In this document: one piece after another, positions 9,424-18,068 of the stretch | How the letters are laid out: every line of letters begins with the position of its first letter | Position numbering within the stretch: the stretch's first letter is position 1 | NCBI GenBank assembly: GCA_900314715.1 | Contig: OMWI01000009.1 | Location: 1-64,000, forward strand | DNA: 64,000 nt | Reading direction: 5' to 3' | Source of the DNA: an uncultured Prevotellaceae bacterium | Lineage (GTDB): Bacteria > Bacteroidota > Bacteroidia > Bacteroidales > Bacteroidaceae | Translations under genes and position numbers: made by a program | The notes under the pieces: generated by a model | The model's database searches: none | Told to the model about the DNA's origin: nothing | What the model saw: the letters and a program-made list of their open reading frames with translations, nothing else

Positions 9424-9972
9424 TTATTCAATTGGGGTGCAACACCAACGACTCACTTTCAGCATAACAGCCATACCTGGGACCTCTTTCAGAAGATAGT
9501 ATTTCTTGCTGCTTCTTACCAATTTACCAGTCAAACCCTTTAACGGACCATATTTTACCAATACAGGACTACCCTTCTTGAGTTTAGCTTCGGTCTCACT
9601 GAGATATTTTCGCATTTCTATCTCAGGATTACACATCATCTGAAACTCATACATCTGCTTGGCGGGAATCTCGTAATAATCGATGGATTCACGACTTTTC
9701 TTGATGACAGCCATTTTATATGGACAATCGAAAACGATTTTACGCATTTCCTTTTCAGCCATCGTTTTCTTCACGAAAATCAGATTGCTGACAACAGGAC
9801 GCAACTCATGTTTGATACGATGAGTTTCCTTGTCCTCAATATCCACGTACATCATCGGAACAAAATACTCCAATTCCTTTGTATCAAAATATCCACGAAC
9901 ATTCTTTAATTGCAACGTAAATAACTTGATTGCATACCAAGGAGTTTGGTCTTGTTCTGTAATTATATCCAT
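9424..9972 (-). CDS. UpxY-like NusG-family transcription antiterminator
   Basis: 182 residues. The N-terminal NGN domain opens PWYAIKLFTLQLKNVRGYF and continues YFVPMMYVDI. The C-terminal KOW domain reads KGSPVLVKYGPLKGLTGKLV. Such specialised NusG paralogues in Bacteroidetes bind RNA polymerase and let it read through early terminators, classically at the head of capsule loci. Here no polysaccharide cluster follows: the gene stands alone after the trp operon, ends at a strong terminator, and has its own promoter embedded in a dyad (9981-10018). Its target is therefore unknown. Housekeeping NusG is less likely because the gene is not beside secE or rplK. Confidence 0.8.
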   Translation of the reverse strand: MDIITEQDQTPWYAIKLFTLQLKNVRGYFDTKELEYFVPMMYVDIEDKETHRIKHELRPVVSNLIFVKKTMAEKEMRKIVFDCPYKMAVIKKSRESIDYYEIPAKQMYEFQMMCNPEIEMRKYLSETEAKLKKGSPVLVKYGPLKGLTGKLVRSSKKYYLLKEVPGMAVMLKVSRWCCTPIE

Positions 9973-9980
9973 AAACAGCT

Positions 9981-10018
9981 GAATTAGGGTGCAAAAATAA
10001 TCGTTTTTTCCCTAATTA
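9981..10018 (-). promoter_or_regulatory. Promoter of the UpxY-like gene inside an inverted repeat
   Basis: TATTTTTG (9999 to 9992, minus) is a -7 box 20 bp before the start. It is enclosed by GAATTAGGG (9981-9989) and CCCTAATTA (10010-10018), complementary at eight of nine positions. The right arm overlaps the trpG stop codon. The arrangement could be an operator, or the trpG terminator doubling as promoter. Confidence 0.5.
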
Positions 10019-10582
10019 GCAAATATTCAACCAATTTTTAATGATTGTTCTACCTTCTGGCGTAAGTACGCTCTCTGGATGGAACTGAATTCCGTGGATG
10101 TTATAGTTGCGATGACGAAGTGCCATGATTTGACCATCGTCACTCACGGCAGTAATCTCCAAGCATGACGGGAAGTCTACTCTATCCACCACCCAACTAT
10201 GATAACGTCCCATGATGATACGTTTGGGAAGACCAGTGAAGATGGGGTCAACACCAAATTGCGTTCCTTCGGTGGCAATACCATGATAAACATCAGAGAG
10301 ATTGGTCAACTTTCCTCCAAACACTTCACCTATTGCTTGATGACCGAGACAAACGCCAAGGATAGGTTTTCTGCCTGCGTATGTACGAATAACATCCAAA
10401 AGCAATCCCGCTTCAGAAGGAATACCAGGACCAGGACTTAGGATAATCTTGTCAAACACTTCCAATTGATTGAGTTGGAATTGATCGTTGCGATAAACGG
10501 TAACCTCTGCGCCTAACTCTTTCACCAAATGCGACAAGTTGTATGTAAACGAGTCGTAATTATCTATGATAACGATTTTCAT
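10016..10582 (-). CDS. trpG: Anthranilate synthase glutamine amidotransferase subunit
   Basis: 188 residues when started at the ATG at 10582, giving the canonical MKIVIIDNYDSFTYNL. An in-frame start at 10609 would add nine unconserved residues. It is a class I glutamine amidotransferase: the nucleophile lies in GVCLGHQAIGE and the His-Glu pair in GIQFHPESVL. It supplies ammonia from glutamine to TrpE for making anthranilate. It is the last gene of the trp operon, 36 bp after trpE. The separate trpE and trpG exclude the fused form. Confidence 0.96.
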   Translation of the reverse strand: MKIVIIDNYDSFTYNLSHLVKELGAEVTVYRNDQFQLNQLEVFDKIILSPGPGIPSEAGLLLDVIRTYAGRKPILGVCLGHQAIGEVFGGKLTNLSDVYHGIATEGTQFGVDPIFTGLPKRIIMGRYHSWVVDRVDFPSCLEITAVSDDGQIMALRHRNYNIHGIQFHPESVLTPEGRTIIKNWLNIC

Positions 10583-10618
10583 TTCAGTTGATTGATTTGA
10601 TGATAACATACTAATGTA

Positions 10619-12010
10619 TTACATATCCTCTGCCATGAGAATGGCTCGACGCAAGGCACCTAATTTATTGTTTACTTCCTGCAATTCGTATTCCTCGTTG
10701 CTCTTTGCAACGATTCCACCTCCTGCTTGGAACCACAATTCTCCATTCCTACTCACGAATGTACGAATGGTAATGGCTTGGTTTAAGTTGCCATTAAGGC
10801 CAATATAACCAATACAACCACCGTAAGCACCACGATTATGCGGTTCGTATTCACTAATCAATTGCATGGCCCTCACTTTGGGAGCACCGCTCAACGTTCC
10901 TGCTGGGAACGTATCGATAAAGGCCTGAATGGGATTAGCATTCTCGTTTAACTCTCCAGAAACGCGACTCACCAAGTGAATGACGTGTGAATAATATTGA
11001 AGGTCTTTGTAAAAGTCCACCTTCACACCATGACAATTCCTGCTCAAGTCGTTACGAGCCAAATCAACCAACATCACATGTTCGGCATTTTCCTTTGGGT
11101 CGTTGCGAAGGAATTCTGCACCTTTCCTATCCACCTCTGCATCACCCGTTCGTTTGGTTGTTCCTGCTATGGGGTCAATATAAGCCCTACCGTCTTCAAT
11201 CCTGCAATGCGTCTCTGGTGAAGAACCAAATATACGGAACCCACCGAAATCAAAATAGAACAGATAAGGACTTGGATTAATGCTTCGAAGAACACGATAC
11301 AACTTAAAGTCATCTCCCTCATACTTCTGAACGAAGCGACGCGACAAGACGATTTGAAACACATCTCCACGCAAGCAATGTTGGATTCCCTTACGGATGT
11401 TTTGCTTGTGTTCTTCATCAGTCAATGGCGACGTAAAATTACCTACGGGATGGAAATCATAAGACTTCACGTTCTGTTTGTTCATCAACATTTCCAGTTG
11501 ATTCAATTCAGATTCATCACCCAACGTCACCATTGTCAAGAGATTATTGAAATGGTCGAACACGATAATGTCCTTAAACAAGATATATAACATGTCTGGT
11601 GCGTCATTCTTCTCCATCGTGGAGTCCTTCACGGCGATATTTTCGAAATATCTCACCGCATTAAACGACGTATATCCATACAAGCCACAATATTGTGAAC
11701 CTTCTCCCTCTACCTTGATGTTACCCAAAAACTCATTAATAGCTTGCGCACAGGTGTAGTCATTGCTCAAGGGAGTAGACTTGGTAGAATGATCAGGGTA
11801 AGATAAGATGGCATTACCATGACTGATAGACACACTTCCGATGGGATGAATGCCAATAAACGAACGACTGTTGTTGGAATCATGATAATCAGAACTTTCC
11901 ATTAATGCGCTTTGAGGATAGATGTCGCGCAGATGCATATACACTCCAACAGGCGTATATAAATCCGCCAAGATGGTACGCTTACATGTAGTGTAATTAA
12001 AAGTTTCCAT
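10619..12010 (-). CDS. trpE: Anthranilate synthase component I
   Basis: 463 residues from the ATG at 12010. The longer frame to 12070 lies inside trpB and is unlikely. The chorismate-binding domain is in the C-terminal half: FGSSPETHCRIEDG, PIAGTTKRTGD, DLARNDLSRNCHGV, GTLSGAPKVRAMQLI and GGIVAKSNEEYELQE. It converts chorismate and ammonia (from TrpG) to anthranilate, the first step of tryptophan synthesis. The start overlaps the end of trpB by 14 bp in another frame, which implies translational coupling of trpB and trpE. Confidence 0.96.
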   Translation of the reverse strand: METFNYTTCKRTILADLYTPVGVYMHLRDIYPQSALMESSDYHDSNNSRSFIGIHPIGSVSISHGNAILSYPDHSTKSTPLSNDYTCAQAINEFLGNIKVEGEGSQYCGLYGYTSFNAVRYFENIAVKDSTMEKNDAPDMLYILFKDIIVFDHFNNLLTMVTLGDESELNQLEMLMNKQNVKSYDFHPVGNFTSPLTDEEHKQNIRKGIQHCLRGDVFQIVLSRRFVQKYEGDDFKLYRVLRSINPSPYLFYFDFGGFRIFGSSPETHCRIEDGRAYIDPIAGTTKRTGDAEVDRKGAEFLRNDPKENAEHVMLVDLARNDLSRNCHGVKVDFYKDLQYYSHVIHLVSRVSGELNENANPIQAFIDTFPAGTLSGAPKVRAMQLISEYEPHNRGAYGGCIGYIGLNGNLNQAITIRTFVSRNGELWFQAGGGIVAKSNEEYELQEVNNKLGALRRAILMAEDM

Positions 12011-13208
12011 ATTCTTTTGCCATTTGCTTGTTATTGAGATATGTTTGCACATCTTTATCACCACGACCACTCACCGTAAGCACTACCACGTCATTGGGTT
12101 GGAAGTTCATCTTCTTCAACATCGCAACAGCATGAGCACTTTCAATAGCAGGAATGATACCTTCCATTCTGGTAAGTTCATATCCAGCATAGATGGCTTC
12201 GTCATCATTGATAGCTTCCACATGCGTTCTACCCTTCTCGGCTAAGTTAGCATGCATCGGACCGATTCCTGGATAATCCAAACCAGCAGAGATGGTGAAT
12301 GCCTCCTTGATTTGTCCGTCTTCTGTCTGCATAACCAATGTACGTGCACCGTGAATGATACCCTCCGTTCCACATTTCATCGTAGCGGCGGTATAATCCG
12401 TATCGATACCATGTCCACCAGCTTCAGCGAGATAAATCTTCACTCGTTCATCGTCGATATAATGATAAATCGTACCAGCCGCATTACTACCTCCACCGAC
12501 ACAAGCTATCAGATAGTCGGGATAATCCCTACCAATCTTCTCTTTTAATTGCCATTTGATTTCTTCGCTAATTATGCTCTGCATCTTGGCAACAATATCA
12601 GGATAAGGATGAGGTCCCATCGTACTACCTACGATATAGAACGTCTCACGAGGATGACAACACCAGTCGCGAATAGCTTCCGAACAGGCATCACTCAATG
12701 TCATATTGCCCGTGGTAACAGGATGAACCTTTGCACCAAGCATTTTCATGCGTTCCACATTGGTATGCTGACGCTCCACATCGGTCTTTCCCATGAATAT
12801 CTCACATTCCATATTCATCAAGGCACACACCGTAGCGGTTGCAACACCATGTTGACCAGCACCTGTTTCAGCAATAATGCGCGTCTTACCCATCTTCTTC
12901 GCCATCAAAATCTGTCCGATGGTATTGTTAATCTTATGCGCTCCCGTATGGTTGAGGTCTTCACGCTTCAGATAGAGTTGGCAACCATATCTCTCACTCA
13001 TTCGTTTGGCAAAATACAAAGGCGACGGTCTTCCTACATAGTCCTTCAACAATTGATGATACTCTGCCTTAAACTCGTCGCTTTCGATGATTGGCAAATA
13101 GGCATCTTGCAAATCGTGTACACATTTATATAATATCTCTGGTACATACGCTCCACCGTACTTGCCGAAGAAGCCCTTCTCGTCAATGAAATAATTATTC
13201 TTTTCCAT
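11997..13208 (-). CDS. trpB: Tryptophan synthase beta chain
   Basis: 403 residues, full length. The PLP-binding lysine is in NHTGAHKINNT (about residue 90), the phosphate-binding loop is GGGSNAAG, and the C-terminus has LTVSGRGDKDVQTY. It joins indole to serine and works as a complex with TrpA. It follows the thioesterase gene after 10 bp and overlaps trpE by 14 bp. It is separated from trpA by the thioesterase, which is unusual because the two subunits are normally encoded side by side or at opposite ends of the operon. Confidence 0.97.
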   Translation of the reverse strand: MEKNNYFIDEKGFFGKYGGAYVPEILYKCVHDLQDAYLPIIESDEFKAEYHQLLKDYVGRPSPLYFAKRMSERYGCQLYLKREDLNHTGAHKINNTIGQILMAKKMGKTRIIAETGAGQHGVATATVCALMNMECEIFMGKTDVERQHTNVERMKMLGAKVHPVTTGNMTLSDACSEAIRDWCCHPRETFYIVGSTMGPHPYPDIVAKMQSIISEEIKWQLKEKIGRDYPDYLIACVGGGSNAAGTIYHYIDDERVKIYLAEAGGHGIDTDYTAATMKCGTEGIIHGARTLVMQTEDGQIKEAFTISAGLDYPGIGPMHANLAEKGRTHVEAINDDEAIYAGYELTRMEGIIPAIESAHAVAMLKKMNFQPNDVVVLTVSGRGDKDVQTYLNNKQMAKEYGNF

Positions 13209-13218
13209 ATTTCACATG

Positions 13219-13632
13219 TTACATTAATCCATCAAAAGGCATTTCCACATCTTTACGATAGGCCGTACCTGTCATTGTACAAACCAAGCAACCATCTTGA
13301 TTGGTGATCTTCACCTCACAATAAGGTATCTTATGGTGATTGAAAACCTCGGTAGCTTCAGCGGTCAATACATCACCTTCTTTTGCCGAACGCAAGAAAG
13401 AGATGGTATTTCCAATTCCGAAAGTCAGTTTACCATGACTATTCATCATGGCAGCAAACGCCAAGTCGCCCAACGTAAACAACGCACCACCTTGACAGAC
13501 ACCTCCTGCATTTAGGTGGTTTTGCATTACGGTCATCTGGGCTTTCACGTATCCTTCTCGCACTTCAACCAATTGCACTCCACTAAGAACTGCAAAGCGG
13601 TCGTTCGTATTCAAAATCTCTTTCAGTGTCAT
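13219..13632 (-). CDS. PaaI-type hotdog thioesterase inside the trp operon
   Basis: 137 residues with a single hotdog fold. [20 protein letters not shown] is the helix-start and active-site region of PaaI-like acyl-CoA thioesterases. The start overlaps the end of trpA by 4 bp (ATGA), so it is translationally coupled, and trpB follows after 10 bp. It has no known step in tryptophan synthesis. It may be a passenger using the operon's expression, or hydrolyse an aryl-CoA such as anthraniloyl- or phenylacetyl-CoA. Nothing in the sequence decides this. A second hotdog thioesterase in the window is at 56289-56774. Confidence 0.85.
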   Translation of the reverse strand: MTLKEILNTNDRFAVLSGVQLVEVREGYVKAQMTVMQNHLNAGGVCQGGALFTLGDLAFAAMMNSHGKLTFGIGNTISFLRSAKEGDVLTAEATEVFNHHKIPYCEVKITNQDGCLVCTMTGTAYRKDVEMPFDGLM

Positions 13633-14405
13633 TTTTTCAAAGCATCATATAACATATCCATTGCCTTGTCAGCATTCTTGCACTCATTCAAAAGAGTTAC
13701 GAACTTAGAACCAATGATGGCACCTGCCGCATTGCCTTGTGCGCTCTCCAGTGTTTGCTTATTAGAGATACCGAATCCAATCATTCTTGGATTCTTGAGA
13801 TTCATATCGTTGATTCGACGGAAGTAAGCTTGCTTGGCATCATCGAAACTCTTCTGTGCCCCAGTGATGCTGGCAGAGCTTACCATATAGATAAACCCGT
13901 CGGTATGTTCATCGATAAAACGTATGCGTTCCTCGCTTGTTTCTGGTGTTATCATCATGATAATACGCAAGTCATAACGATCGGCAATCGGCTTTACCAC
14001 TTCCATGTAGTCCTTGAAAGGCAAATCTGGAATAATGGCACCAGATATTCCCGCTTCCACGCAACTCTGACAGAATTCCTCGATACCGTAATGCATAATC
14101 ACGTTCAAGTATCCCATCAAGACCAAGGGAATCTTTACGTCATCCTTGATTTCCCTTAATTGCGAGAAAAGCAGTTTCAAGGTCATTCCATTGCGCAAAG
14201 CTACGGTTCCAGCACTTTGTATGACGGGACCGTCTGCCAATGGGTCACTAAACGGAATGCCTACTTCTATCATGTCGATTCCCCTACGTTCAAGGGTCTT
14301 GATGACCTCTCCGGTATCATCAAGAGTAGGGCACCCTGCGCAGAAATACAAGGACAACAACTTTCTCTCTTTGTTTTCCGCGAACAAGCGATTGATTTTG
14401 TTCAT
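13629..14405 (-). CDS. trpA: Tryptophan synthase alpha chain
   Basis: 258 residues, a TIM barrel. The catalytic glutamate is in [17 protein letters not shown] and the catalytic aspartate in [15 protein letters not shown]. The phosphate-binding end is [13 protein letters not shown] and GAIIGSKFV. It cleaves indole-3-glycerol phosphate to indole, which tunnels to TrpB. The start codon lies 1 bp after the trpF stop, and the stop overlaps the thioesterase start. Confidence 0.97.
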   Translation of the reverse strand: MNKINRLFAENKERKLLSLYFCAGCPTLDDTGEVIKTLERRGIDMIEVGIPFSDPLADGPVIQSAGTVALRNGMTLKLLFSQLREIKDDVKIPLVLMGYLNVIMHYGIEEFCQSCVEAGISGAIIPDLPFKDYMEVVKPIADRYDLRIIMMITPETSEERIRFIDEHTDGFIYMVSSASITGAQKSFDDAKQAYFRRINDMNLKNPRMIGFGISNKQTLESAQGNAAGAIIGSKFVTLLNECKNADKAMDMLYDALKK

Positions 14406-14406
14406 T

Positions 14407-15096
14407 TTATTTTAACTGTGAGATGAATTTCTTCAATTTCTCAACGTCTTTCACACCTGGTTCAATCTCGAAACAACTATTTAAATCGATTCCTGCAAAC
14501 TTAGGATGATTGAAAGACTTGATTTTTTCAACGTCGTCAGGTCCTATTCCTCCACTCAACAAGAAAGGAACATCACCATCATAATCATTCAGGATAGACC
14601 AATCAAATTGCTCCCCACTTCCACCAGCTGATGAACACTTGGTGTCAAACAAGAACATATCCACCACGGAAACATAGTCTTTACATTTCTGTAGATCGTC
14701 TTTAGAAGCCACAGATATAGTCTTTATGATCTTGATACCAGGTTTGATGTCTGGATCAACAGTTCTTTTGAAATTCTCAATCATCTCTTTGCTCTCATCA
14801 CCATGCAATTGCACGTAATCCAAATCGTAATTATAGACGCGTGTAACGATGCTTTGGGGCATGTCGTCAACAAACACGCCAACGCGCTTAATGCGATTGG
14901 CAGCAGTTTCTTCTTCACCTCTACCCTTCTTCAAACGCTCTTCACTATAATCAGGGATAATTCCTGCCTGAGAACTTATCATCATCACGAAACGTGGACT
15001 TTTTGGATAGAAAATGAATCCCATCAAGTCGATGTCTAACTCTGAAACGGCGCGGATGTTTTCGGTATCGCGCATACCACATACTTTTATTAACAT
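14407..15096 (-). CDS. trpF: Phosphoribosylanthranilate isomerase
   Basis: 229 residues. [11 protein letters not shown] opens the barrel with the catalytic Cys, [13 protein letters not shown] and [13 protein letters not shown] follow, and the catalytic Asp is in [12 protein letters not shown]. The phosphate-binding end is [11 protein letters not shown] and [18 protein letters not shown]. It carries out the Amadori rearrangement of phosphoribosylanthranilate, the third step of the pathway. The length is slightly above the usual ~205 because of an insert around residues 55-65 ([15 protein letters not shown]). It lies between trpC (11 bp gap) and trpA (1 bp gap). Confidence 0.95.
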   Translation of the reverse strand: MLIKVCGMRDTENIRAVSELDIDLMGFIFYPKSPRFVMMISSQAGIIPDYSEERLKKGRGEEETAANRIKRVGVFVDDMPQSIVTRVYNYDLDYVQLHGDESKEMIENFKRTVDPDIKPGIKIIKTISVASKDDLQKCKDYVSVVDMFLFDTKCSSAGGSGEQFDWSILNDYDGDVPFLLSGGIGPDDVEKIKSFNHPKFAGIDLNSCFEIEPGVKDVEKLKKFISQLK

Positions 15097-15107
15097 TATG
15101 TTTGAAT

Positions 15108-15902
15108 TTAAATATTAAGTTTTATAATAAAGTCGTTTAATAATTGTCCTGGATTGTGTTCTTTCATGAAATTTTCGCCAATGAGGAATCCACGGAAACC
15201 CGCCATTCGAAGCATCTTAACGGTATCGGGATTGGAAATGCCACTTTCGCTCACCTTACATACTTGTTCTGGCAAGCGTGAAGCCAAGCGGAAACTATTC
15301 TGCACGTCGGTGATGAATGTTCCTAAGTTGCGATTATTGATTCCATACATGTCTGGTTCCAACTCTGCATAATCCAACTCGCGCTCTTCATGCATTTCCA
15401 ATAGCACTTCCAAACCCAACTCGTGTGCAATATGCATCATCGACTTGCACGCAACAAGCGACAAGTCGGCAGCTATCAACAATACTGCTGAGGCTCCGCA
15501 CAATCGAGCTTGGAACAACTGATACTCGTCAATGACAAAGTTTTTATAGAGAATGGGAATAGTTACACCTGACTCTCTTGCTTCTTTGATGAAACGGTCA
15601 TTGCCTCCGAAATATTTCTCATCTGTCAGAATGCTTATGGCTGAAGCTCCATTCTGCTGATAAGACAAGGGTATCTCATTAGCCTTACCATCCTCCTTAA
15701 TCCATCCTTTAGAGGGCGACTTGCGTTTGAACTCCGCAATGATGCCCGAAGACGAATTCATCAAGGCTTCTCGCATAGATGGTTGGGCAATATCCATCAC
15801 GCCCTCCACCAATTTATATATATGTGAGGGAGGTAATTGTTGCTTAAACCCTTCAACTTCCACACGCTTATGGGCTACGATTTCATCTAACACGTCTTTC
15901 AT
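15108..15902 (-). CDS. trpC: Indole-3-glycerol-phosphate synthase
   Basis: 264 residues. IIAEFKRKSPSKGWI holds the first catalytic lysine and Glu region, SILTDEKYFGGN and IPILYKNFVIDEYQ follow, and YGINNRNLGTFITD and VSESGISNPDTVKML complete the phosphate site. It closes the indole ring from CdRP with loss of CO2, the fourth step. It is a separate TrpC, not a TrpC-TrpF fusion. It follows trpD after 32 bp and precedes trpF by 11 bp. Confidence 0.96.
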   Translation of the reverse strand: MKDVLDEIVAHKRVEVEGFKQQLPPSHIYKLVEGVMDIAQPSMREALMNSSSGIIAEFKRKSPSKGWIKEDGKANEIPLSYQQNGASAISILTDEKYFGGNDRFIKEARESGVTIPILYKNFVIDEYQLFQARLCGASAVLLIAADLSLVACKSMMHIAHELGLEVLLEMHEERELDYAELEPDMYGINNRNLGTFITDVQNSFRLASRLPEQVCKVSESGISNPDTVKMLRMAGFRGFLIGENFMKEHNPGQLLNDFIIKLNI

Positions 15903-15934
15903 GATGATGAGAATGAGATTGATTGAGCTAATGA

Positions 15935-16933
15935 TTAGCTATTATATTTCACAAATTTCTTAAATGTATTCAATGCCTTACCACTTTCTATGGAATCCTT
16001 GGCTATCTCCATACATTCGAAAATGTCTTTCTTTCCTTTTTCCAATGTCATGATACCAAAAGCGGCATTCGCAATGACAATTTCCTTTTGAGCGGGCAAA
16101 CAGCGGTTTTCCAATACGCTATCGAAGATGGCAGCGGCTTCTTCCTCTGATGCTCCAGCAACCAACTCTTCTGGTTTGGCAATATGCAATCCCAATTCTT
16201 CAGGACTAAACACTTTCTCTAAGGTGTTGCTCGAAATCTTGAAATCACCCGTCAACGAAATCTCATCATATCCGTCAATACTATTGACAATACAATAGTC
16301 AATGCCAATTTTCTCATATACATTCTTATATAGACGCATTTGGTCAAGATTGGCAACTCCCAACAATTGACACTTGGGTTGAGAAGGATTCACGATAGGA
16401 CCTAAGAGATTGAAACACGTGGGGAATTGCAACGCCACACGAATAGGACCAACATATTTCATTGCCTTGGCAAACAATTGAGCATGGAGATATACGATAC
16501 CACATTCTTCCATACAACGATTCAATTGGTCGATATCACTGGTAAACTTCACACCGTGATGGGCAATGACATTCGATGCGCCACTGGTCGAAGTAGCCGC
16601 ATAATTGCCATGTTTAGCCACTTTGTAACCAGCACCAGCGATAACAAAACAAGATGTGGTGGAAATATTGAAAGTATTCTTCCTGTCTCCACCTGTGCCT
16701 ACGACATCTATGTACCTGTCACAATTTAAGATAGCAGGAACACCCGTTTCAAGGATTCCATCCCTAAAACCAAGTAATTCATCTACGGTGACTCCCCGCA
16801 TTTGTAGGGCGGTGAGTAGTGCCGTAATTTGCTCATTGGGGAACTCACTCTTGGTGATACCCAACAGAATGTCATGCGTTTCCTTACGAGTTAGTTCCTC
16901 GTGATTCAACATTCTGTTCAATATGTCTTTCAT
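15935..16933 (-). CDS. trpD: Anthranilate phosphoribosyltransferase
   Basis: 332 residues with the start at the ATG at 16933 (MKDILNRMLNHEELTRKE). The frame stays open upstream to 17035, but that part overlaps the attenuator hairpin and is not TrpD-like. The glycine-rich VVGTGGDRKNTFNISTTS binds PRPP, and KHGNYAATSTSGASNV holds the anthranilate site. It transfers the ribosyl phosphate to anthranilate, the second step. It is the first structural gene of the operon, 50 bp downstream of the attenuator terminator. Confidence 0.96.
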   Translation of the reverse strand: MKDILNRMLNHEELTRKETHDILLGITKSEFPNEQITALLTALQMRGVTVDELLGFRDGILETGVPAILNCDRYIDVVGTGGDRKNTFNISTTSCFVIAGAGYKVAKHGNYAATSTSGASNVIAHHGVKFTSDIDQLNRCMEECGIVYLHAQLFAKAMKYVGPIRVALQFPTCFNLLGPIVNPSQPKCQLLGVANLDQMRLYKNVYEKIGIDYCIVNSIDGYDEISLTGDFKISSNTLEKVFSPEELGLHIAKPEELVAGASEEEAAAIFDSVLENRCLPAQKEIVIANAAFGIMTLEKGKKDIFECMEIAKDSIESGKALNTFKKFVKYNS

Positions 16934-16982
16934 TGTTGTCATATAATATAATAATGTGTTTGTTTGTAACTCCAACATTTGA

Positions 16983-17017
16983 AAAAAGGCCTGTCGCAAG
17001 AAACGGCAGGCCTTTTT
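16983..17017 (-). terminator. Attenuator terminator of the trp operon
   Basis: An 11-bp perfect stem (AAAAAGGCCTG and CAGGCCTTTTT) with a 13-nt loop, followed in the transcribed direction by a run of six T. It lies between the leader peptide stop (17057) and the trpD start (16933), where an intrinsic terminator would normally make no sense. An upstream competing stem pairs ACATGG (17086 to 17081, over the Thr and first Trp codons) with CCATGT (17039 to 17034). The antiterminator pairing is not obvious by eye. Confidence 0.85.
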
Positions 17018-17056
17018 GTATCTATTTGTATCCACATGGCTCGTTACTCACGACTT

Positions 17057-17107
17057 TTAAAATCTTGAGAAACGCCACCACCATGTATAAGATACTGTCA
17101 ACTTCAT
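17057..17107 (-). CDS. trpL: trp operon leader peptide with three consecutive Trp codons
   Basis: A 16-codon frame, MKLTVSYTWWWRFSRF, ending in TAA. Three TGG codons in a row sit at positions 9-11. It starts about 24 bp after the -7 box at 17131-17138 and ends 40 bp before the terminator hairpin at 16983-17017, ahead of trpD. The layout is that of ribosome-mediated attenuation: a ribosome stalled on the Trp codons when charged tRNA-Trp is scarce would change the RNA folding and prevent termination. The overlapping alternative frame (MVVVAFLK...) has no Trp codons. Confidence 0.85.
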   Translation of the reverse strand: MKLTVSYTWWWRFSRF

Positions 17108-17130
17108 TTGTTTTTATTTTATTTCGGTTG

Positions 17131-17161
17131 CAAATTTACACAAATTCTTTTAAACAACAAA
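17131..17161 (-). promoter_or_regulatory. Promoter of the trp operon
   Basis: TTTG (17161 to 17158), a 19-bp gap, then TAAATTTG (17138 to 17131) on the minus strand. This is a near-ideal Bacteroidetes promoter placed just before the leader peptide. Confidence 0.8.
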
Positions 17162-17265
17162 CAATTTGATAGAAAAATTGACAAAAAATTTTTTTTGAGT
17201 TTAGTATAATATTTATGTATATATGAACGTTAAGATTACAGAGAGAAATTTAAAATCAATCGCCT

Positions 17266-17391
17266 ATGGAATATTTTACACCAGAAGAATTAAATCCATC
17301 TGAGATGACCTTGAACATCATCCGCCAAATTGCCTACACATATCGCGTGATGAGAGGAAACGGCAAGGAAGTTTCATATTGTATGAATTAA
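17266..17391 (+). CDS. Small ORF of 41 residues before rpe
   Basis: ATG to TAA, 41 codons, beginning MEYFTPEELNPSEMTLNIIR and ending KEVSYCMN. The composition is that of a soluble helical protein with a conserved-looking FTPEELNPSE opening rather than random reading. It ends 14 bp before the rpe start, in the same direction, so it probably shares the rpe transcript. I do not know a function. I recall similar tiny proteins in Prevotella but cannot check this here. Confidence 0.55.
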   Translation: MEYFTPEELNPSEMTLNIIRQIAYTYRVMRGNGKEVSYCMN

Positions 17392-17405
17392 GCATTTTCG
17401 TTTAC

Positions 17406-18068
17406 ATGAAAACATTGGTATCTCCTTCACTTCTTGCCGCCAACTTCATCGATCTTAAGAGCGACATTGCCATGCTCAACCAAAGCGAAGCCGATTGGCT
17501 GCACCTTGATGTGATGGATGGCGTTTTTGTTCCCAATATCTCATTTGGTTTTCCCGTGATTGAATCTGTGGCTAAAATCTGTCAGAAACCGCTTGACGTG
17601 CATTATATGATTGTCAAGCCTGAAAGATACATCAGCCAAACAGCTAAATTGGGAGCCATGATGATGAACGTGCATTACGAGGCTTGTACGCATTTGCATC
17701 GTACCATTCAAGAAATCCACGATTCGGGCATGAAAGCGGGAGTAACCTTGAATCCGTCAACACCTGTTTGCATGTTGGAAGATATTATCGAGGATGTCGA
17801 TATGGTATTGTTGATGAGCGTCAACCCTGGTTTCGGAGGACAGAAGTTTATTGAAAACACGATTCAAAAGGTGAAACGCCTACGCCAGATGATTCAACAA
17901 TCATCGAGCAAAGCCTTGATAGAAGTAGATGGCGGCGTACAAGAAAAAACCGCTCCAAGACTTGTTGAAGCGGGTGTTGACGTATTAGTCAGTGGTAGTT
18001 ACATCTTCAAGGCTGCTAATCCCATCTCCGTGATTCACGACTTGAAGGAATTAAAACGGGAGGATTAA
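17406..18068 (+). CDS. rpe: Ribulose-phosphate 3-epimerase
   Basis: 220 residues from the ATG at 17406. A TTG nine codons upstream is in frame but adds nothing family-like. SPSLLAANFIDL opens the barrel, LHLDVMDGVFVPNISFG holds the catalytic Asp and metal ligands, HYMIVKPERYI and MSVNPGFGGQKFI follow, and EVDGGVQEKTAP has the second catalytic Asp. It interconverts ribulose-5-phosphate and xylulose-5-phosphate in the pentose phosphate pathway. Its stop overlaps the stop of the convergent sigma gene by 4 bp. Confidence 0.97.
   Translation: MKTLVSPSLLAANFIDLKSDIAMLNQSEADWLHLDVMDGVFVPNISFGFPVIESVAKICQKPLDVHYMIVKPERYISQTAKLGAMMMNVHYEACTHLHRTIQEIHDSGMKAGVTLNPSTPVCMLEDIIEDVDMVLLMSVNPGFGGQKFIENTIQKVKRLRQMIQQSSSKALIEVDGGVQEKTAPRLVEAGVDVLVSGSYIFKAANPISVIHDLKELKRED

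Noticed and set aside
16933-17035. N-terminal extension of TrpD to an upstream start
   Set aside because: The 34 extra codons read through the attenuator hairpin and are unlike TrpD N-termini.
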